From positions 89,259-153,258 of the forward strand of contig CANFLU010000002.1 of the NCBI GenBank assembly GCA_947447975.1: a DNA stretch of 64,000 nt. Reading direction: 5' to 3'. Below the pieces are notes generated by a model, which searched no databases, was not told the origin of the DNA, and saw only the letters and a program-made list of their open reading frames with translations. Position 1 is the first letter of the stretch, and the number at the start of each line of letters is the position of its first letter. Source of the stretch: Comamonadaceae bacterium. GTDB taxonomy: Bacteria > Pseudomonadota > Gammaproteobacteria > Burkholderiales > Burkholderiaceae_C. Shown piece by piece: positions 46,993-56,690 of this stretch. Position numbers and translations under genes: made by a program.

Positions 46993-48215
46993 CCGAGTTT
47001 GAGGTTATTGGCGCCCACCAGGCGGTCATACGCGGCGTACAAGACCAGCACGGCGCCCAGCAAGATAGCCGCCAAGGCGGAGGCCAGACCCCAGTTGAGC
47101 GAGCGACCCATGTTGTCGGCGACAAAGTAGCTGATCATTTGGTCGGTGGAGCCACCGAGCAATGCCGGTGTGATGTAGTAACCCAGCGCCAGAATAAACA
47201 CCAGCAAGGCACCGGCGCCCAGACCGGGAATGCATTGCGGCAGGTACACCCGGATAAACGCGGTAAACGGGTCGGCACCCAAAGAGCGGGCAGCGCGTAC
47301 ATAGGCTACAGGTATCTGGCGCATCACCGAATACATGGGCAGCACCATGAAGGGCAACAGGATGTGCGTCATCGCCACCACCACACCAAAGCGGTTGTGC
47401 ACCAAGGGCAAGGGTTCGGAAATGACATGCAAGAACTGCAAGAAGGAATTGAGCACGCCTTCTTTTTGCAGCACCACCATCCAGGCGGTGGTACGTACTA
47501 AGAGGGAAGTCCAAAACGGCAGCAAGACCAAAATCAACAACAGGTTTGCAGTTTTGTCGCGCAAATGGGCGAGCAAATAGGCCAACGGAAAACCCAACAA
47601 AATACACATCAAGGTTACAGTAAAGGCCACGCCTAAAGTGCGCAAATAAATGGTGATGTGGATGCGCTGGTCTTCGGGCTGAGGGCCCACGCCGCCATCC
47701 TGGTTGCGCTTGGAGTCCAACGCAGACAAATAAAACAAAGTGTGCGTAGGCGAAGCCAAATTGCGAATCGTTCCCCAGATGCCGGGCTGCGCCCAGCCCG
47801 GGTCGGCAGCTTCAAAAAATGGTGCCCAGGGTCCCTCTTCCTGCGTACTGACGCGGCGCGCGGCGCGCATAAAAATCGTACGTAATCCAGACTCTTCAAC
47901 GTTGAGTCGATTGGCAATAGCCCCCTGGCTTTGCCCTTGCACGGCCTCCTTCATATCTTGGGCTAGTGCGGCATAAACCGGTTCGGGCGGAATTTGGTCG
48001 CGCGGTCCGTTCCACTCTGCCAAGGCCTGTACCGTGCGAGGCAGACCTTTGGGTACCACCGGGTCGTAAAAACTATTGAATAGTACGGTACCCAGGGGCA
48101 ACAAAAAACTTAAGAGAACAAAGATGAACAGCGGCGCAATCAGCGCATAAGCACGCAACTGCCCACGCCGCTCTGCCTTGCGCAGGCGCTGCGTGAGATT
48201 GCCGACGCTGTCCAT
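46989..48215 (-). CDS. ABC transporter permease, PotB type, with long periplasmic insert
   Basis: Permease partner of the preceding PotC-type protein. At 408 residues it is about 100 longer than ordinary PotB. After helix 1 (LIAPLFIFVLLSFLLPLG) there is a roughly 150-residue hydrophilic stretch before the five-helix core begins near residue 190 (TLGVAFTVTLMCILLGFPLA); by topology this insert faces the periplasm. The EAA-loop motif RAARSLGADPFTAFIRVYLP is intact. It follows the binding-protein gene by 14 bases. Confidence 0.88.
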   Translation of the reverse strand: MDSVGNLTQRLRKAERRGQLRAYALIAPLFIFVLLSFLLPLGTVLFNSFYDPVVPKGLPRTVQALAEWNGPRDQIPPEPVYAALAQDMKEAVQGQSQGAIANRLNVEESGLRTIFMRAARRVSTQEEGPWAPFFEAADPGWAQPGIWGTIRNLASPTHTLFYLSALDSKRNQDGGVGPQPEDQRIHITIYLRTLGVAFTVTLMCILLGFPLAYLLAHLRDKTANLLLILVLLPFWTSLLVRTTAWMVVLQKEGVLNSFLQFLHVISEPLPLVHNRFGVVVAMTHILLPFMVLPMYSVMRQIPVAYVRAARSLGADPFTAFIRVYLPQCIPGLGAGALLVFILALGYYITPALLGGSTDQMISYFVADNMGRSLNWGLASALAAILLGAVLVLYAAYDRLVGANNLKLG

Positions 48216-48229
48216 CTTGTTACAAAGCC

Positions 48230-49312
48230 TTACTTAGCTAACCAAGCGGCGAACTTCTTGTTCAGGTCGTCTTGGTTTTCCATCCAGAACTGCGAGTTCG
48301 TGGACATGGAACGGCCAGGGTGGCCCGCGTTAGGCAGGTAGGCCCGGTTGGGGTTGGATGCTGGAATCAAAGCCAAAGACGAATTGCGTGTAGGCGCGTA
48401 AGGGATGTACTTGGCTTGGTCAGCCAACGGCTGGCTGCTGCTGGCAAAGCGAACAAAGTCTTGCGCCGCATCCAAGTTCTTGGTGCCCTTGATGATGGCG
48501 TACAGATCAGGAATCTGAATTTGACCGTCCCACACCAAAGCAAAGTCTTTCTTCTCTTTGACGTTGGCATCCACGATACGGCCGTGCCATGAGTGCGTCA
48601 TCACGACTTCACCCGAAGCCAACAATTGGGGGGGTTGTGCGCCAGCGGTCCACCAAACAATGCTGCTCTTGATGCTGTCCAATTTCTTGAAAGCGCGGTC
48701 CACACCAGCCGGTGTTGCCAACACTTTGTAGACATCGCCCACGGCCACACCGTCCGCCATCAACGCCCACTCCAGGGTCACGCTGGGGTCTTTTTTCAGG
48801 CCGCGCTTGCCGGGGAACTTGGCGATGTTAAAAAAATCATCCAGCGTTTTGGGGCCATTGGCACCGTACTTGGCTTTGTCGTAAGCCACCACGTTGGAAT
48901 ACACGATCACGCCGATGGCGCAAGGCAGGATCATGCCGGGGATAAAGTCTTTAGCCGCAGGCACGCCGTCAGCGCCGGGTGGCAATTTAGCGGGATCGAT
49001 TCGCTCGAGCAGGCCTTCTTCGCAGCCTTTGAGCGCTTCGGCAGCTTCCAAATCGACCACGTCCCATTTCACGTTACCCGACTTGACCTGGGCGCTGATC
49101 TCGCCCAAGGTGCCGCCCCAATCCACCGAAGTGATCTTGGTGCCGGTCTTGGCGGTATAGGGCTTGTGATAGGCCTCGATTTGGCTATTGGTGTACGCGC
49201 CACCCCAGGAGGCGACCGTAAGCGATTGTTGTGCGGCGCTGATGCCTGGCAGAACGGCAATAGCTGCAGCGCCAACAACTGCCAATGCACTTGAATTTAT
49301 CCGTTTGAACAT
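48230..49312 (-). CDS. Periplasmic substrate-binding protein, PotD-like (probable creatine binder)
   Basis: A 360-residue precursor with a signal peptide (MFKRINSSALAVVGAAAIAV ... ISAAQQ) and the PotD/PotF-family fold starting LTVASWGGAYTNSQIEAYHK. The blocks KWDVVDLEAAEALKGCEEGL and WALMADGVAVGDVYKVLATP are typical of the extracellular solute-binding protein group that also binds short amines and amino acids. It lies between the ATPase and permease genes. AGGAGAA precedes the ATG at 49312. The ligand is inferred from the nearby creatinase gene. Confidence 0.88.
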   Translation of the reverse strand: MFKRINSSALAVVGAAAIAVLPGISAAQQSLTVASWGGAYTNSQIEAYHKPYTAKTGTKITSVDWGGTLGEISAQVKSGNVKWDVVDLEAAEALKGCEEGLLERIDPAKLPPGADGVPAAKDFIPGMILPCAIGVIVYSNVVAYDKAKYGANGPKTLDDFFNIAKFPGKRGLKKDPSVTLEWALMADGVAVGDVYKVLATPAGVDRAFKKLDSIKSSIVWWTAGAQPPQLLASGEVVMTHSWHGRIVDANVKEKKDFALVWDGQIQIPDLYAIIKGTKNLDAAQDFVRFASSSQPLADQAKYIPYAPTRNSSLALIPASNPNRAYLPNAGHPGRSMSTNSQFWMENQDDLNKKFAAWLAK

Positions 49313-49344
49313 GCTGTTCTCCTGTTGTTACAAAAAAGCCGCCC

Positions 49345-50430
49345 TTACTCACTATCGAGCACACGGCAGTCCACAGCACTCCAACCGAGGTTGACGGTGC
49401 TGCCGTTGACCAGTGCAAGATCGCGTCCATCGTTGGGAAGCGTAACGATGAAATCTTCCAACCCGCATGCCTTCAGGCGCAAGCGGGCATATCTGCCTAA
49501 ATAGGTGATATCCACCACCGTTGCGGCCACGCGGCTGTCATCCGTATGGCTTTCGGGGTTCAAGCGCACGCGCTCTGGACGGATAGACACCAACTTTGTA
49601 TCACCGACTCGGGCCACTGCCGCCGACTGACCGGTGATGAGCGTGCCATCGGCCAATGTGACCTGGCAGGTATTGCCCGACACGGCGCTCACCTTGCCAG
49701 ACAAGGTGTTGTTCTCGCCAATAAACTGCGCCACAAACGCATTGGTCGGGCGCTCGTACAACTGTGTGGGAATATCTATTTGCTGGATCCGGCCGTTGTG
49801 AAACACGGCAATGCGGTCGGACATGGCCAGCGCCTCGGTCTGGTCGTGCGTGACGTAGACGATAGTGATGCCCAGGTCACTGTGCAGGCGTTTGATTTCA
49901 TACTGCAGCTGCTCACGCAGTTGCTTGTCCAGCGCAGACAAGGGCTCATCCATCAGCACCAACTTGGGCTCAAATACTAAGGCACGCGCTACCGCCACGC
50001 GCTGCTGCTGACCGCCCGACATTTGGGCAGGGCGGCGCGACTCCAAGCCTTTGAGGCCCACTTTGTCTAAGGCTGCCATCACGCGGCTGTGCGCCGCGTG
50101 GCCAGTAATGCCCCGCACGCTCAAGGGAAAGCCCACGTTCTCGGCCACCGTCATGTGCGGGAACAAGGCATAGCTCTGGAAGACCATGCCGATATTGCGG
50201 TGCTCGGGCGCTATCCGGTTAATGGGCTTGCCATCCAAATAGATTTCGCCCGAAGTAGCAGTTTCAAAACCGGCCAGCATCATGAGAGTGGTCGTTTTGC
50301 CCGATCCGGAAGGCCCCAGGAGTGTCAGGAACTCGCCCTGTGCAATATCCAGCGTTAGGTCACGCACCACCAGTTGTTTGCCGTCATAGCTTTTTTCTAC
50401 ATGGTCAAAGCGGACAAAGGGTTGCTGCAT
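49345..50430 (-). CDS. ABC transporter ATP-binding protein, PotA type
   Basis: ATPase subunit of the same importer, 361 residues. Walker A LGPSGSGKTTTLMMLAGFE, signature QMSGGQQQRVAVARAL, Walker B LVLMDEPLSALD and the switch His in YVTHDQTEALAMSD are all intact. A C-terminal TOBE domain with the NTLSGKVSAVSGNTCQV block follows. It begins 26 bases after creatinase and precedes the binding-protein gene by 32 bases. Confidence 0.93.
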   Translation of the reverse strand: MQQPFVRFDHVEKSYDGKQLVVRDLTLDIAQGEFLTLLGPSGSGKTTTLMMLAGFETATSGEIYLDGKPINRIAPEHRNIGMVFQSYALFPHMTVAENVGFPLSVRGITGHAAHSRVMAALDKVGLKGLESRRPAQMSGGQQQRVAVARALVFEPKLVLMDEPLSALDKQLREQLQYEIKRLHSDLGITIVYVTHDQTEALAMSDRIAVFHNGRIQQIDIPTQLYERPTNAFVAQFIGENNTLSGKVSAVSGNTCQVTLADGTLITGQSAAVARVGDTKLVSIRPERVRLNPESHTDDSRVAATVVDITYLGRYARLRLKACGLEDFIVTLPNDGRDLALVNGSTVNLGWSAVDCRVLDSE

Positions 50431-50456
50431 AAAGGTGCGTATTCTGGTGTTTCAGG

Positions 50457-51698
50457 TCAAGCCCTTGAGGTTAGCAAAGATTGGGCCTGTGCGCGGATCA
50501 CATTGTGCTTGGGGCCATAGGGGAAACCCGTAATGTTCTGGTGTCCATCGGCGGTAACCACCAAAATATCATGCTCGCGGTAGCCGCCAGCCCCAGGCAT
50601 GCCTTCGGGCAGCATGATCATGGGCTCGATGGAAACCACCATGCCGGGCTCGAGTACGGTGTCTATGTCTTCGCGGAATTCCAGGCCCGCTTCGCGTCCG
50701 TAATAGTGCGAGAGCACACCAAAAGAGTGCCCGTAACCAAAGGTGCGGTATTGGAGCAAGTCGTATTCTTCATAAATCTCGTTGAGCGCGTGGGCCACGT
50801 CGCAGCAGCGCACACCGGGCTTGACCAGCTTTTGACCTTCCTCGTGCACGCGCACATTGACTTCCCACAAACGCAACGAGGCCGCATCCACATCGCCGAA
50901 AAACAATGTGCGCTCTAGCGCGGTGTAGTAGCCCGAAATCATGGAAAAGCAGTTCAGGCTCAGAATGTCGCCGTGCTGCACTTTGCGCGTCGTCACCGGG
51001 TTGTGTGCGCCATCGGTATTGATGCCGGACTGGAACCAGGTCCAGGTATCCATCAGCTCGGTATGCGGGTAGCGCTTGGCAATTTCGCGGACCATGGCCT
51101 GGGTCGATGCCAGCGCCACCTCGTGCTCGGGCACCCCGGCATGCACCGCCGCCACCAGGGCCGCGCCACCCACGTCACACACCTGTGCGCCGTTTTTGAT
51201 AAATTCAATTTCTTCTGCCGACTTGACCATGCGCAGCTTCATCACATCGGCAGCCACATTCGTAAATTCGACCCCCGGTAGCGCGGCGCGGATTTTGTCC
51301 ATGCGCTCCAAGGGCAAATGGTCGTACTCCAAACCGACGCGGCCTTTGTTGGGCACTTCCTGCGCGATAGCGCGGAAATAATTGCCTTGCTGCCAGTCGG
51401 TGTAAATCACGGCGCGGTCACACACGCCTTTACGCCAGGGTTGGCCACCGTCGATATTGGCGGCGATGATGATGCTCTTGTCCTGCGTGACCACCAGTCC
51501 ATAAAAACGCCCGAAAGAGCAGTACAAAAAGTCGCTGTAGTAATTGATGTTGTGGTAACTGGTGAAGAGCACCGTGTCCACGTTGTTGCGTGCCATCATG
51601 GCGCGCAACTTGGCAATGCGATTGGCGTACTCAGCGTCCGAGAAGCTGTGGCGAACGCGTTCGCCGTTGTCGATAGAAATGAGGTTGGGCATGGTCAT
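50457..51698 (-). CDS. Creatinase (creatine amidinohydrolase), M24 fold
   Basis: Hydrolyses creatine to sarcosine and urea. The 413-residue protein has the pita-bread fold of M24 peptidases but lacks their metal ligands and carries the creatinase catalytic residues at the same positions as the Pseudomonas enzyme: His232 in NTDGAHNPVTTRK and Glu262 in YTALERTLFF, with Glu in VSIEPMIMLPEGMPGAGGYR. The block TSYHNINYYSDFLYCSFGR is nearly identical to known creatinases. GGAG seven bases before the ATG at 51698 sets the start; a second ATG is two codons in. It follows the GlxA-type regulator gene and precedes the importer genes on the same strand. Confidence 0.93.
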   Translation of the reverse strand: MTMPNLISIDNGERVRHSFSDAEYANRIAKLRAMMARNNVDTVLFTSYHNINYYSDFLYCSFGRFYGLVVTQDKSIIIAANIDGGQPWRKGVCDRAVIYTDWQQGNYFRAIAQEVPNKGRVGLEYDHLPLERMDKIRAALPGVEFTNVAADVMKLRMVKSAEEIEFIKNGAQVCDVGGAALVAAVHAGVPEHEVALASTQAMVREIAKRYPHTELMDTWTWFQSGINTDGAHNPVTTRKVQHGDILSLNCFSMISGYYTALERTLFFGDVDAASLRLWEVNVRVHEEGQKLVKPGVRCCDVAHALNEIYEEYDLLQYRTFGYGHSFGVLSHYYGREAGLEFREDIDTVLEPGMVVSIEPMIMLPEGMPGAGGYREHDILVVTADGHQNITGFPYGPKHNVIRAQAQSLLTSRA

Positions 51699-51762
51699 GG
51701 GGATTCTCCGAGGGGTTCTGCGGGCCGAGTATGCGGGTAAAGCCCGCTTGGGGACTTTTTGA

Positions 51763-52743
51763 TTACGACAATAATCTGTCTTTAGATGCCATGCCTTGCG
51801 CGCGTTTGTCGCGGTCTTTTTGCGGGGAAGCACCATAGCGGGGCGTGTAGCGCGCTGTCAGGTGCGAGGGCGAAGCAAATCCGGTGCGCAGCGCAATATC
51901 ACGCACACTTTTGTCGCTGCGATGCACCAAAAGGCGCGCATGCGCCAGCCGGATATCGAGGTACACGCGTTCAGCCGAGCGTTCAAATTTTTGTTTGAAC
52001 AGCCGCTGCAAACTGCGCAAAGACACGCCGGCTAGTTGCGCCAATTCGCCAATCGGCAAGGGTTCGGCCACGTTGGCTTCCATCAAGCGCAAGACCTCGA
52101 TCGCCACCGGGTTGGTTACCCGGCTTTGGTGGATGATGGAGACCGTTTGCACGTCCGTCAGGCTGCGCCGCTCGGCAATCAGGAGGTTGGCCACTTCATT
52201 GGCCAGGTCGCGGCTGCCCGGTGCCTGGGTCAGCAAATAGGTCATCAAATCCAAGGGCGCCACGCCGCCGCTGCAGGTGTAGCGGTCGCGGTCCACCTCA
52301 AAAAAATGCTGTGTAACGATTACTTTGGGAAACTGCTCGGCCAGGGCCTCGTGGTCTTCCCAGTGGATGGTGCTGCGGTAGCCGTCGAGCAAACCGGCTT
52401 GCGCCATCAGGTAGGCGCCGGTATCAATACCGCCCAGCGGCAAACCCAAAGCCGCTTGTTTTTTCAGCCACAGCGCCAAGGTGCGCAAACCGCGTTTGGG
52501 AATCGGGTTGGGGCCGATGACAAACACCACGTCCAGCCCCGGCGCCTGGGCCAGACTGTGCTGCGTCATAACCTGGATGCCATCGCTGGAAGCCACCAAA
52601 CCACCATCGACCGACAGCAGCACGGACTGGTACACCGTATGGCCCAGCACCTGGTTGGCCAGGCGCAGGGGATCGACGCAGGCGCTCAGCGCGATCAGCG
52701 AAAAGTTGGGGACAACTACAAAGCCGAAAACCAGCGAGCGCAT
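51763..52743 (-). CDS. GlxA-family AraC-type transcriptional regulator
   Basis: A 326-residue regulator with an N-terminal DJ-1/PfpI-like domain (residues 1-190; block LPLGGIDTGAYLMAQAG, where the usual nucleophile Cys is a Thr) and a C-terminal AraC double helix-turn-helix (PIGELAQLAGVSLRSLQRLF and VRDIALRTGFASPSHLTARY). This layout matches CdhR/GbdR/SouR regulators, which sense carnitine, betaine or sarcosine derivatives. As the gene directly upstream of creatinase (64 bases), it probably controls creatine use, with creatine or sarcosine as effector. That role is inferred. Confidence 0.88.
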   Translation of the reverse strand: MRSLVFGFVVVPNFSLIALSACVDPLRLANQVLGHTVYQSVLLSVDGGLVASSDGIQVMTQHSLAQAPGLDVVFVIGPNPIPKRGLRTLALWLKKQAALGLPLGGIDTGAYLMAQAGLLDGYRSTIHWEDHEALAEQFPKVIVTQHFFEVDRDRYTCSGGVAPLDLMTYLLTQAPGSRDLANEVANLLIAERRSLTDVQTVSIIHQSRVTNPVAIEVLRLMEANVAEPLPIGELAQLAGVSLRSLQRLFKQKFERSAERVYLDIRLAHARLLVHRSDKSVRDIALRTGFASPSHLTARYTPRYGASPQKDRDKRAQGMASKDRLLS

Positions 52744-52752
52744 GGGGCGCTA

Positions 52753-53241
52753 TCAGCCGGTGGGCAGCGCGGCCTCTATATCGGCAGCCAAACTGGCGGG
52801 CGTGTCAGTAGGCGCGTAGCGCTTGCGCACTACGCCGTCGGGGCCGACCAAAAACTTGGTGAAGTTCCATTTGATCGATTCGGTACCCAAAATGCCCGGC
52901 GCCTCGTGCGTCAACCATTTGAATAGCGGGTGCGCGCCAGCGCCGTTGACCTCGACCTTGGACATCATGGCAAAGCTGACGCCGTAGTTTTTCTGGCAAA
53001 AGCTGGCGATTTCGGTATCGCTGCCCTTGTCCTGCGCGCCAAACTGGTTACAGGGAAAGCCCAGAATCACCAGTCCTTTGCCCTGGTAGCGCTGGTGCAA
53101 TTCTTCCAAGCCAGCAAACTGGGGCGTGAAACCACAGGCACTGGCGGTGTTGACCACCAGCAAGGCCTTGCCTTGCAGGTCTTTGAGTTGCAAAGGCTTG
53201 CCGTCAATCGTGGTGGCTTCAAATTCAAAGGCAGTGCTCAT
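52753..53241 (-). CDS. Glutathione peroxidase, cysteine type
   Basis: A 162-residue thiol peroxidase that reduces hydroperoxides using glutathione or thioredoxin. The catalytic tetrad blocks are NTASACGFTPQF (Cys36 in place of selenocysteine), GFPCNQFGAQ (Gln66) and IKWNFTKFLVG (Trp/Asn). The ATG at 53241 is chosen; the frame runs upstream through the EamA gene and is a shadow there. It overlaps the EamA gene by four bases and ends nine bases before the GlxA-type regulator. Confidence 0.93.
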   Translation of the reverse strand: MSTAFEFEATTIDGKPLQLKDLQGKALLVVNTASACGFTPQFAGLEELHQRYQGKGLVILGFPCNQFGAQDKGSDTEIASFCQKNYGVSFAMMSKVEVNGAGAHPLFKWLTHEAPGILGTESIKWNFTKFLVGPDGVVRKRYAPTDTPASLAADIEAALPTG

Positions 53242-54158
53242 GGGGTCTCCTTGGGAGCGGGCAGGTTGGCGTGTTCGGGCTTGGCGCCGGAGGATAACGC
53301 AGACAACAAAGCCGCCGTGCATATCAGGGCTCCACCGATGGCGACCCGTTCTGTCAGTACACCGGCGCCCAAAGCAATCGCCGACACACTGGCAAACACC
53401 ACCTCGCACAGCATGACGACCGCGGTGGTGCGCGCCGGCAGGCGGGCCGCGCCATATTGCAAAGACACATTGCCCAGGCCAATCATGAGCGCAAGACCCA
53501 GCGCAACAATTGCCCAATCAAGGCCCAGGTCCGGCAAAGCAGGTACCAGGGCCAGCTGCATTCCCAACCAGGCGGTAAGCGCACACAAAAGCGTACCCCC
53601 CAGCAACATGGTGGCGGTGATGCTCAGGGCATCGCTGTCCCGCAGACGGCGCAGCAGCACATTGGTCAAAGCAAAGCTAAATCCGCCACCCAGCGCCAGC
53701 GCATCGGCCACATCCTGTGGCCAGGGCCAGGGTGTTTGCGGGGTTTTGAGCACCAGCACCACGCCGGCCAGGGCGAGCAGCATAAAGGCCAGCGAGCGCG
53801 GCGTCAGCTTCTCCCCTAGTAGCGGCCAGGCCAAGAGCGCGGCCCACAGTGGCATCAAATAAAACAAGAGCACCACGCGCACCACATCGCCGATCGTGAC
53901 AGCCCAGTTGAAGCCGACATTGGTACAGCCTGCCGCTAACAACAAGGGCCACAAGGCCCGATTACGCACGATGCGCCCGAGCACGCGGGGCTGCATAAGA
54001 AGGATGCCCGCCAGGACCAGGGCATCGACCAACACCGTGGCCCACAGCGGATGCAAGCCCAGCGTCTGCAGTTGTCTAAATGGCCACCAGGACAGGCCGT
54101 AGCAAAAGGCATTGCTCAGCAGCGCTGCCACTGCCAAGGCCGGCACGGAGCGGCTCAT
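53238..54158 (-). CDS. EamA/DMT-family permease
   Basis: A 306-residue inner-membrane protein with about ten helices in two EamA repeats. Blocks GLSWWPFRQLQTLGLHPLWA near the N-terminus and CEVVFASVSAIALGAGVLTE near the C-terminus are typical. It overlaps lplT upstream and the glutathione peroxidase gene downstream by four bases each, so all three are translationally coupled. The substrate is unknown. It is not closely similar to the EamA protein at 10371-11216. Confidence 0.87.
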   Translation of the reverse strand: MSRSVPALAVAALLSNAFCYGLSWWPFRQLQTLGLHPLWATVLVDALVLAGILLMQPRVLGRIVRNRALWPLLLAAGCTNVGFNWAVTIGDVVRVVLLFYLMPLWAALLAWPLLGEKLTPRSLAFMLLALAGVVLVLKTPQTPWPWPQDVADALALGGGFSFALTNVLLRRLRDSDALSITATMLLGGTLLCALTAWLGMQLALVPALPDLGLDWAIVALGLALMIGLGNVSLQYGAARLPARTTAVVMLCEVVFASVSAIALGAGVLTERVAIGGALICTAALLSALSSGAKPEHANLPAPKETP

Positions 54159-55438
54159 CCGTGCAGGTCGTCGTTGCGGGCGATGTCCAGCAGCCGTTCC
54201 AGCTCGGTGCCGTGGGCGCTGCAATTGTGCCGGTGCCAGCGTCTTATCAACTCCATGCAAGCGGCCACCAGCAAGCCAAAAGCGCTGATGGCCACAAAAG
54301 CCGATACACCCATGCCGGTAGACAAGCTGTACAAGCCACCCAAGCCCAAAATACAAGCCTGCTCATTGAAATTTTGGACGGCGATAGAGCGGCCCGCGCC
54401 CATCAGGTTGTGCCCCCGGTGTTGCAGCAAAGCGTTCATAGGCACCACCAAAAAACCGCCCAGGGCACCCAGCAAGACCAGAAAGGGCGCTGCCACCCAC
54501 ACATTGCTGATGAAGTTCAGCAAGATCACGAGCAAACCCATGCCCACGCCCAATGGCAGCACCAAAGTAGCATGCTCTAAACGCATACGCATAGACGCCA
54601 CCACCGCGCCCATCGCCGTGCCTACGGCCACGACACCTACCAGCGCGGACGCTTGCGTCACCGAGTAGCCCAGCGCCGCAGCGGCCCAAGCCAGCACGAT
54701 GTACCGCAAATTGCCGCTGACGCCCCAAAACAAGGTCGTAGTTCCCAGTGAAATCTGGCCCAGCCGGTCACGCCAGAGCTGCATATTGCAATGCCAGAAA
54801 TCAGGGAGCAAGCCCAGCAGGTTCTTAGGCAAAGCCCGCATGTCCACGCCGGTTAGCGGGATACGGGTGTTGAACCAGGCGGCCGCCAGATACACCAACA
54901 CCAGAACGCAAATCGCCGCCTCCGGTGCGGTATCGATACTGGTATCTAGAAATAGTATGTCTAGCGCCAGCAAATGCGGCGCAATATGCGGGCCGACCAA
55001 TTGACCGCCCAGCAGGACGCCCAAAATAATGGACGCGATCGTCAAACCCTCGATCCAGCCATTGGCTTTTACCAGTTGGGAAGCGGGCAGCAATTCGGTC
55101 AGGATGCCGTACTTGGCCGGTGAATACGCAGCGGCGCCCAAACCGACTACGGCATAGGCCATGAGCGGATGCCCACCAAACAACATGAGCAAGCAGCCTG
55201 CGATCTTGATGCCATTGCTCAGCAACATGACCTTGCCTTTGGGGTAGGCGTCGGCGAAAGCGCCGACAAATGGGGCCAGAATCACATAAAACAGCGCGAA
55301 CATGGGTACCAGCGCGGCCTGCTGCCATTCGGGCGCTTGGGCGCCGCGCAGGAGTTGCACCGCAGCAACAAACAAGGCGTTGTCGGCCAGCGAGCTGAGG
55401 AACTGCGCCGCCATGATGGTAAAAAAACCGCGCTTCAT
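54155..55438 (-). CDS. lplT: Lysophospholipid transporter LplT (MFS)
   Basis: Flips lysophospholipids across the inner membrane for re-acylation. The 427-residue MFS protein begins [20 protein letters not shown], with [20 protein letters not shown] in the loop 2-3 region and [16 protein letters not shown], all LplT hallmarks. It is a stand-alone protein; the acyltransferase Aas that is fused or adjacent in many species is not in the window. Divergent from alr. The order lplT/alr/radA is usual for Burkholderiales. Confidence 0.93.
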   Translation of the reverse strand: MKRGFFTIMAAQFLSSLADNALFVAAVQLLRGAQAPEWQQAALVPMFALFYVILAPFVGAFADAYPKGKVMLLSNGIKIAGCLLMLFGGHPLMAYAVVGLGAAAYSPAKYGILTELLPASQLVKANGWIEGLTIASIILGVLLGGQLVGPHIAPHLLALDILFLDTSIDTAPEAAICVLVLVYLAAAWFNTRIPLTGVDMRALPKNLLGLLPDFWHCNMQLWRDRLGQISLGTTTLFWGVSGNLRYIVLAWAAAALGYSVTQASALVGVVAVGTAMGAVVASMRMRLEHATLVLPLGVGMGLLVILLNFISNVWVAAPFLVLLGALGGFLVVPMNALLQHRGHNLMGAGRSIAVQNFNEQACILGLGGLYSLSTGMGVSAFVAISAFGLLVAACMELIRRWHRHNCSAHGTELERLLDIARNDDLHG

Positions 55439-55556
55439 CCGGTCGTCGTCTGGGGTGCCGTTCTCGGCGGGGTTGGCGTACAGCAGTCAGGAATCACAGT
55501 ACGAGGGTTATAGCATGCAGGCGCGACAGCTGAGGTTCGCCCGCTACAGTAGCGCC

Positions 55557-56690
55557 ATGCCGCGCCCCATCCAAGCCCTCATCCACCCCGACGCCCTGCG
55601 CCATAACATGGCCGTGTTGCGTCAGAGCGCCCCCGATGCACGCCTGTGGGCGGTAGTGAAGGCCAATGCCTACGGCCATGGCATTGAACATGTATTTGCC
55701 GCGCTGGCGGGCGCTGACGGCTTTGCCCTCCTGGATATCGAGGAGGCGCGCAGGGTGCGCGCATTGGGCTGGCGCGGACCCATCCTCTTATTAGAAGGCG
55801 TGTTCGAACTGCGCGACCTAGAGGCTTGCTCGCGCCTGGACCTGTGGCACACCGTGCATTGCGAGGCGCAAATTGACATGCTGGCGGCGCACAAAACCCA
55901 TGTGCCGCAGCGGGTTTTCCTGAAAATCAACAGTGGCATGAACCGCTTGGGCTTTGCGCCGCACCAAGCGCGTGCGGCCTGGACGCGCCTGAACGCCCTG
56001 CCCCAGGTGGACGAGATATCCCTCATGACGCATTTCAGCGACGCCGATGGACCCATCGGTATCGCCGCCCAGGCGCAAGCATTCCAAGCCGCCACCTCCG
56101 ACCTGCCGGGAGAGCGCTGCCTGAGCAATAGCGCTGCGGTGCTGCGCCATGGCCTGCATGCGCGCCAGTCAAGCCATGGCCTGCCCGCCAGCGACTGGGT
56201 ACGCACCGGCATTGCCCTGTATGGCGGTGCGCCCGACTTCGGGCAGCCCGACGCCTCGGATGCCCGCTTGCAAGCGGCCATGAGTCTGCGTTCGAAAGTC
56301 ATCGCCACCCAGCAACTCCAAGCCGGCGACACGGTGGGCTATGGCTCTAGTTTTGTGGCGCAAGGGCCGATGCGCATAGGCATTGTGTGCTGCGGCTATG
56401 CCGATGGCTACCCGCGCAGCTGCGGTACCGGCACGCCGGTACTCGTCGATGGCCAGCCCAGCCGCACCATCGGGCGGGTCAGCATGGACATGCTGGCAGT
56501 GGACTTGACTGACTTTGCGGCCAGCGGCCAAGGCGCCGAGGTAACGCTGTGGGGTTATGCCAGCAGCGGCGCCCTGCTGCCCATCGACGCGGTAGCCCAG
56601 GCGGGCGGCACTATCGCCTACGAGCTGATGTGCGCGCTGGCGGCCCGCGTGCCAGTGGTGGCCGATGCGGCGCTGCCGCAAGCGCACTGA
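55557..56690 (+). CDS. alr: Alanine racemase
   Basis: PLP enzyme that makes D-alanine for peptidoglycan. The 377-residue protein has the PLP lysine Lys35 in [12 protein letters not shown], the region [10 protein letters not shown], and the second catalytic Tyr region [14 protein letters not shown], with DMLAVDLTD near residue 310. The ATG at 55557 gives the family N-terminus [13 protein letters not shown]; the frame is open upstream into the lplT promoter region. Followed by radA. Confidence 0.95.
   Translation: MPRPIQALIHPDALRHNMAVLRQSAPDARLWAVVKANAYGHGIEHVFAALAGADGFALLDIEEARRVRALGWRGPILLLEGVFELRDLEACSRLDLWHTVHCEAQIDMLAAHKTHVPQRVFLKINSGMNRLGFAPHQARAAWTRLNALPQVDEISLMTHFSDADGPIGIAAQAQAFQAATSDLPGERCLSNSAAVLRHGLHARQSSHGLPASDWVRTGIALYGGAPDFGQPDASDARLQAAMSLRSKVIATQQLQAGDTVGYGSSFVAQGPMRIGIVCCGYADGYPRSCGTGTPVLVDGQPSRTIGRVSMDMLAVDLTDFAASGQGAEVTLWGYASSGALLPIDAVAQAGGTIAYELMCALAARVPVVADAALPQAH

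Noticed and set aside
50457..51836. M24 aminopeptidase / proline dipeptidase
   Set aside because: The fold is M24, but the peptidase metal ligands are not in place and the creatinase catalytic residues His232 and Glu262 and the flanking blocks are. The 46 residues upstream of 51698 have no ribosome site and lie over the regulator gene's end.
52753..53517. Glutathione peroxidase with a 92-residue N-terminal extension
   Set aside because: The extension is a shadow of the overlapping EamA gene; it is Arg/Gly/Cys-rich and unlike any exported or anchor sequence. The ATG at 53241 gives the usual length.
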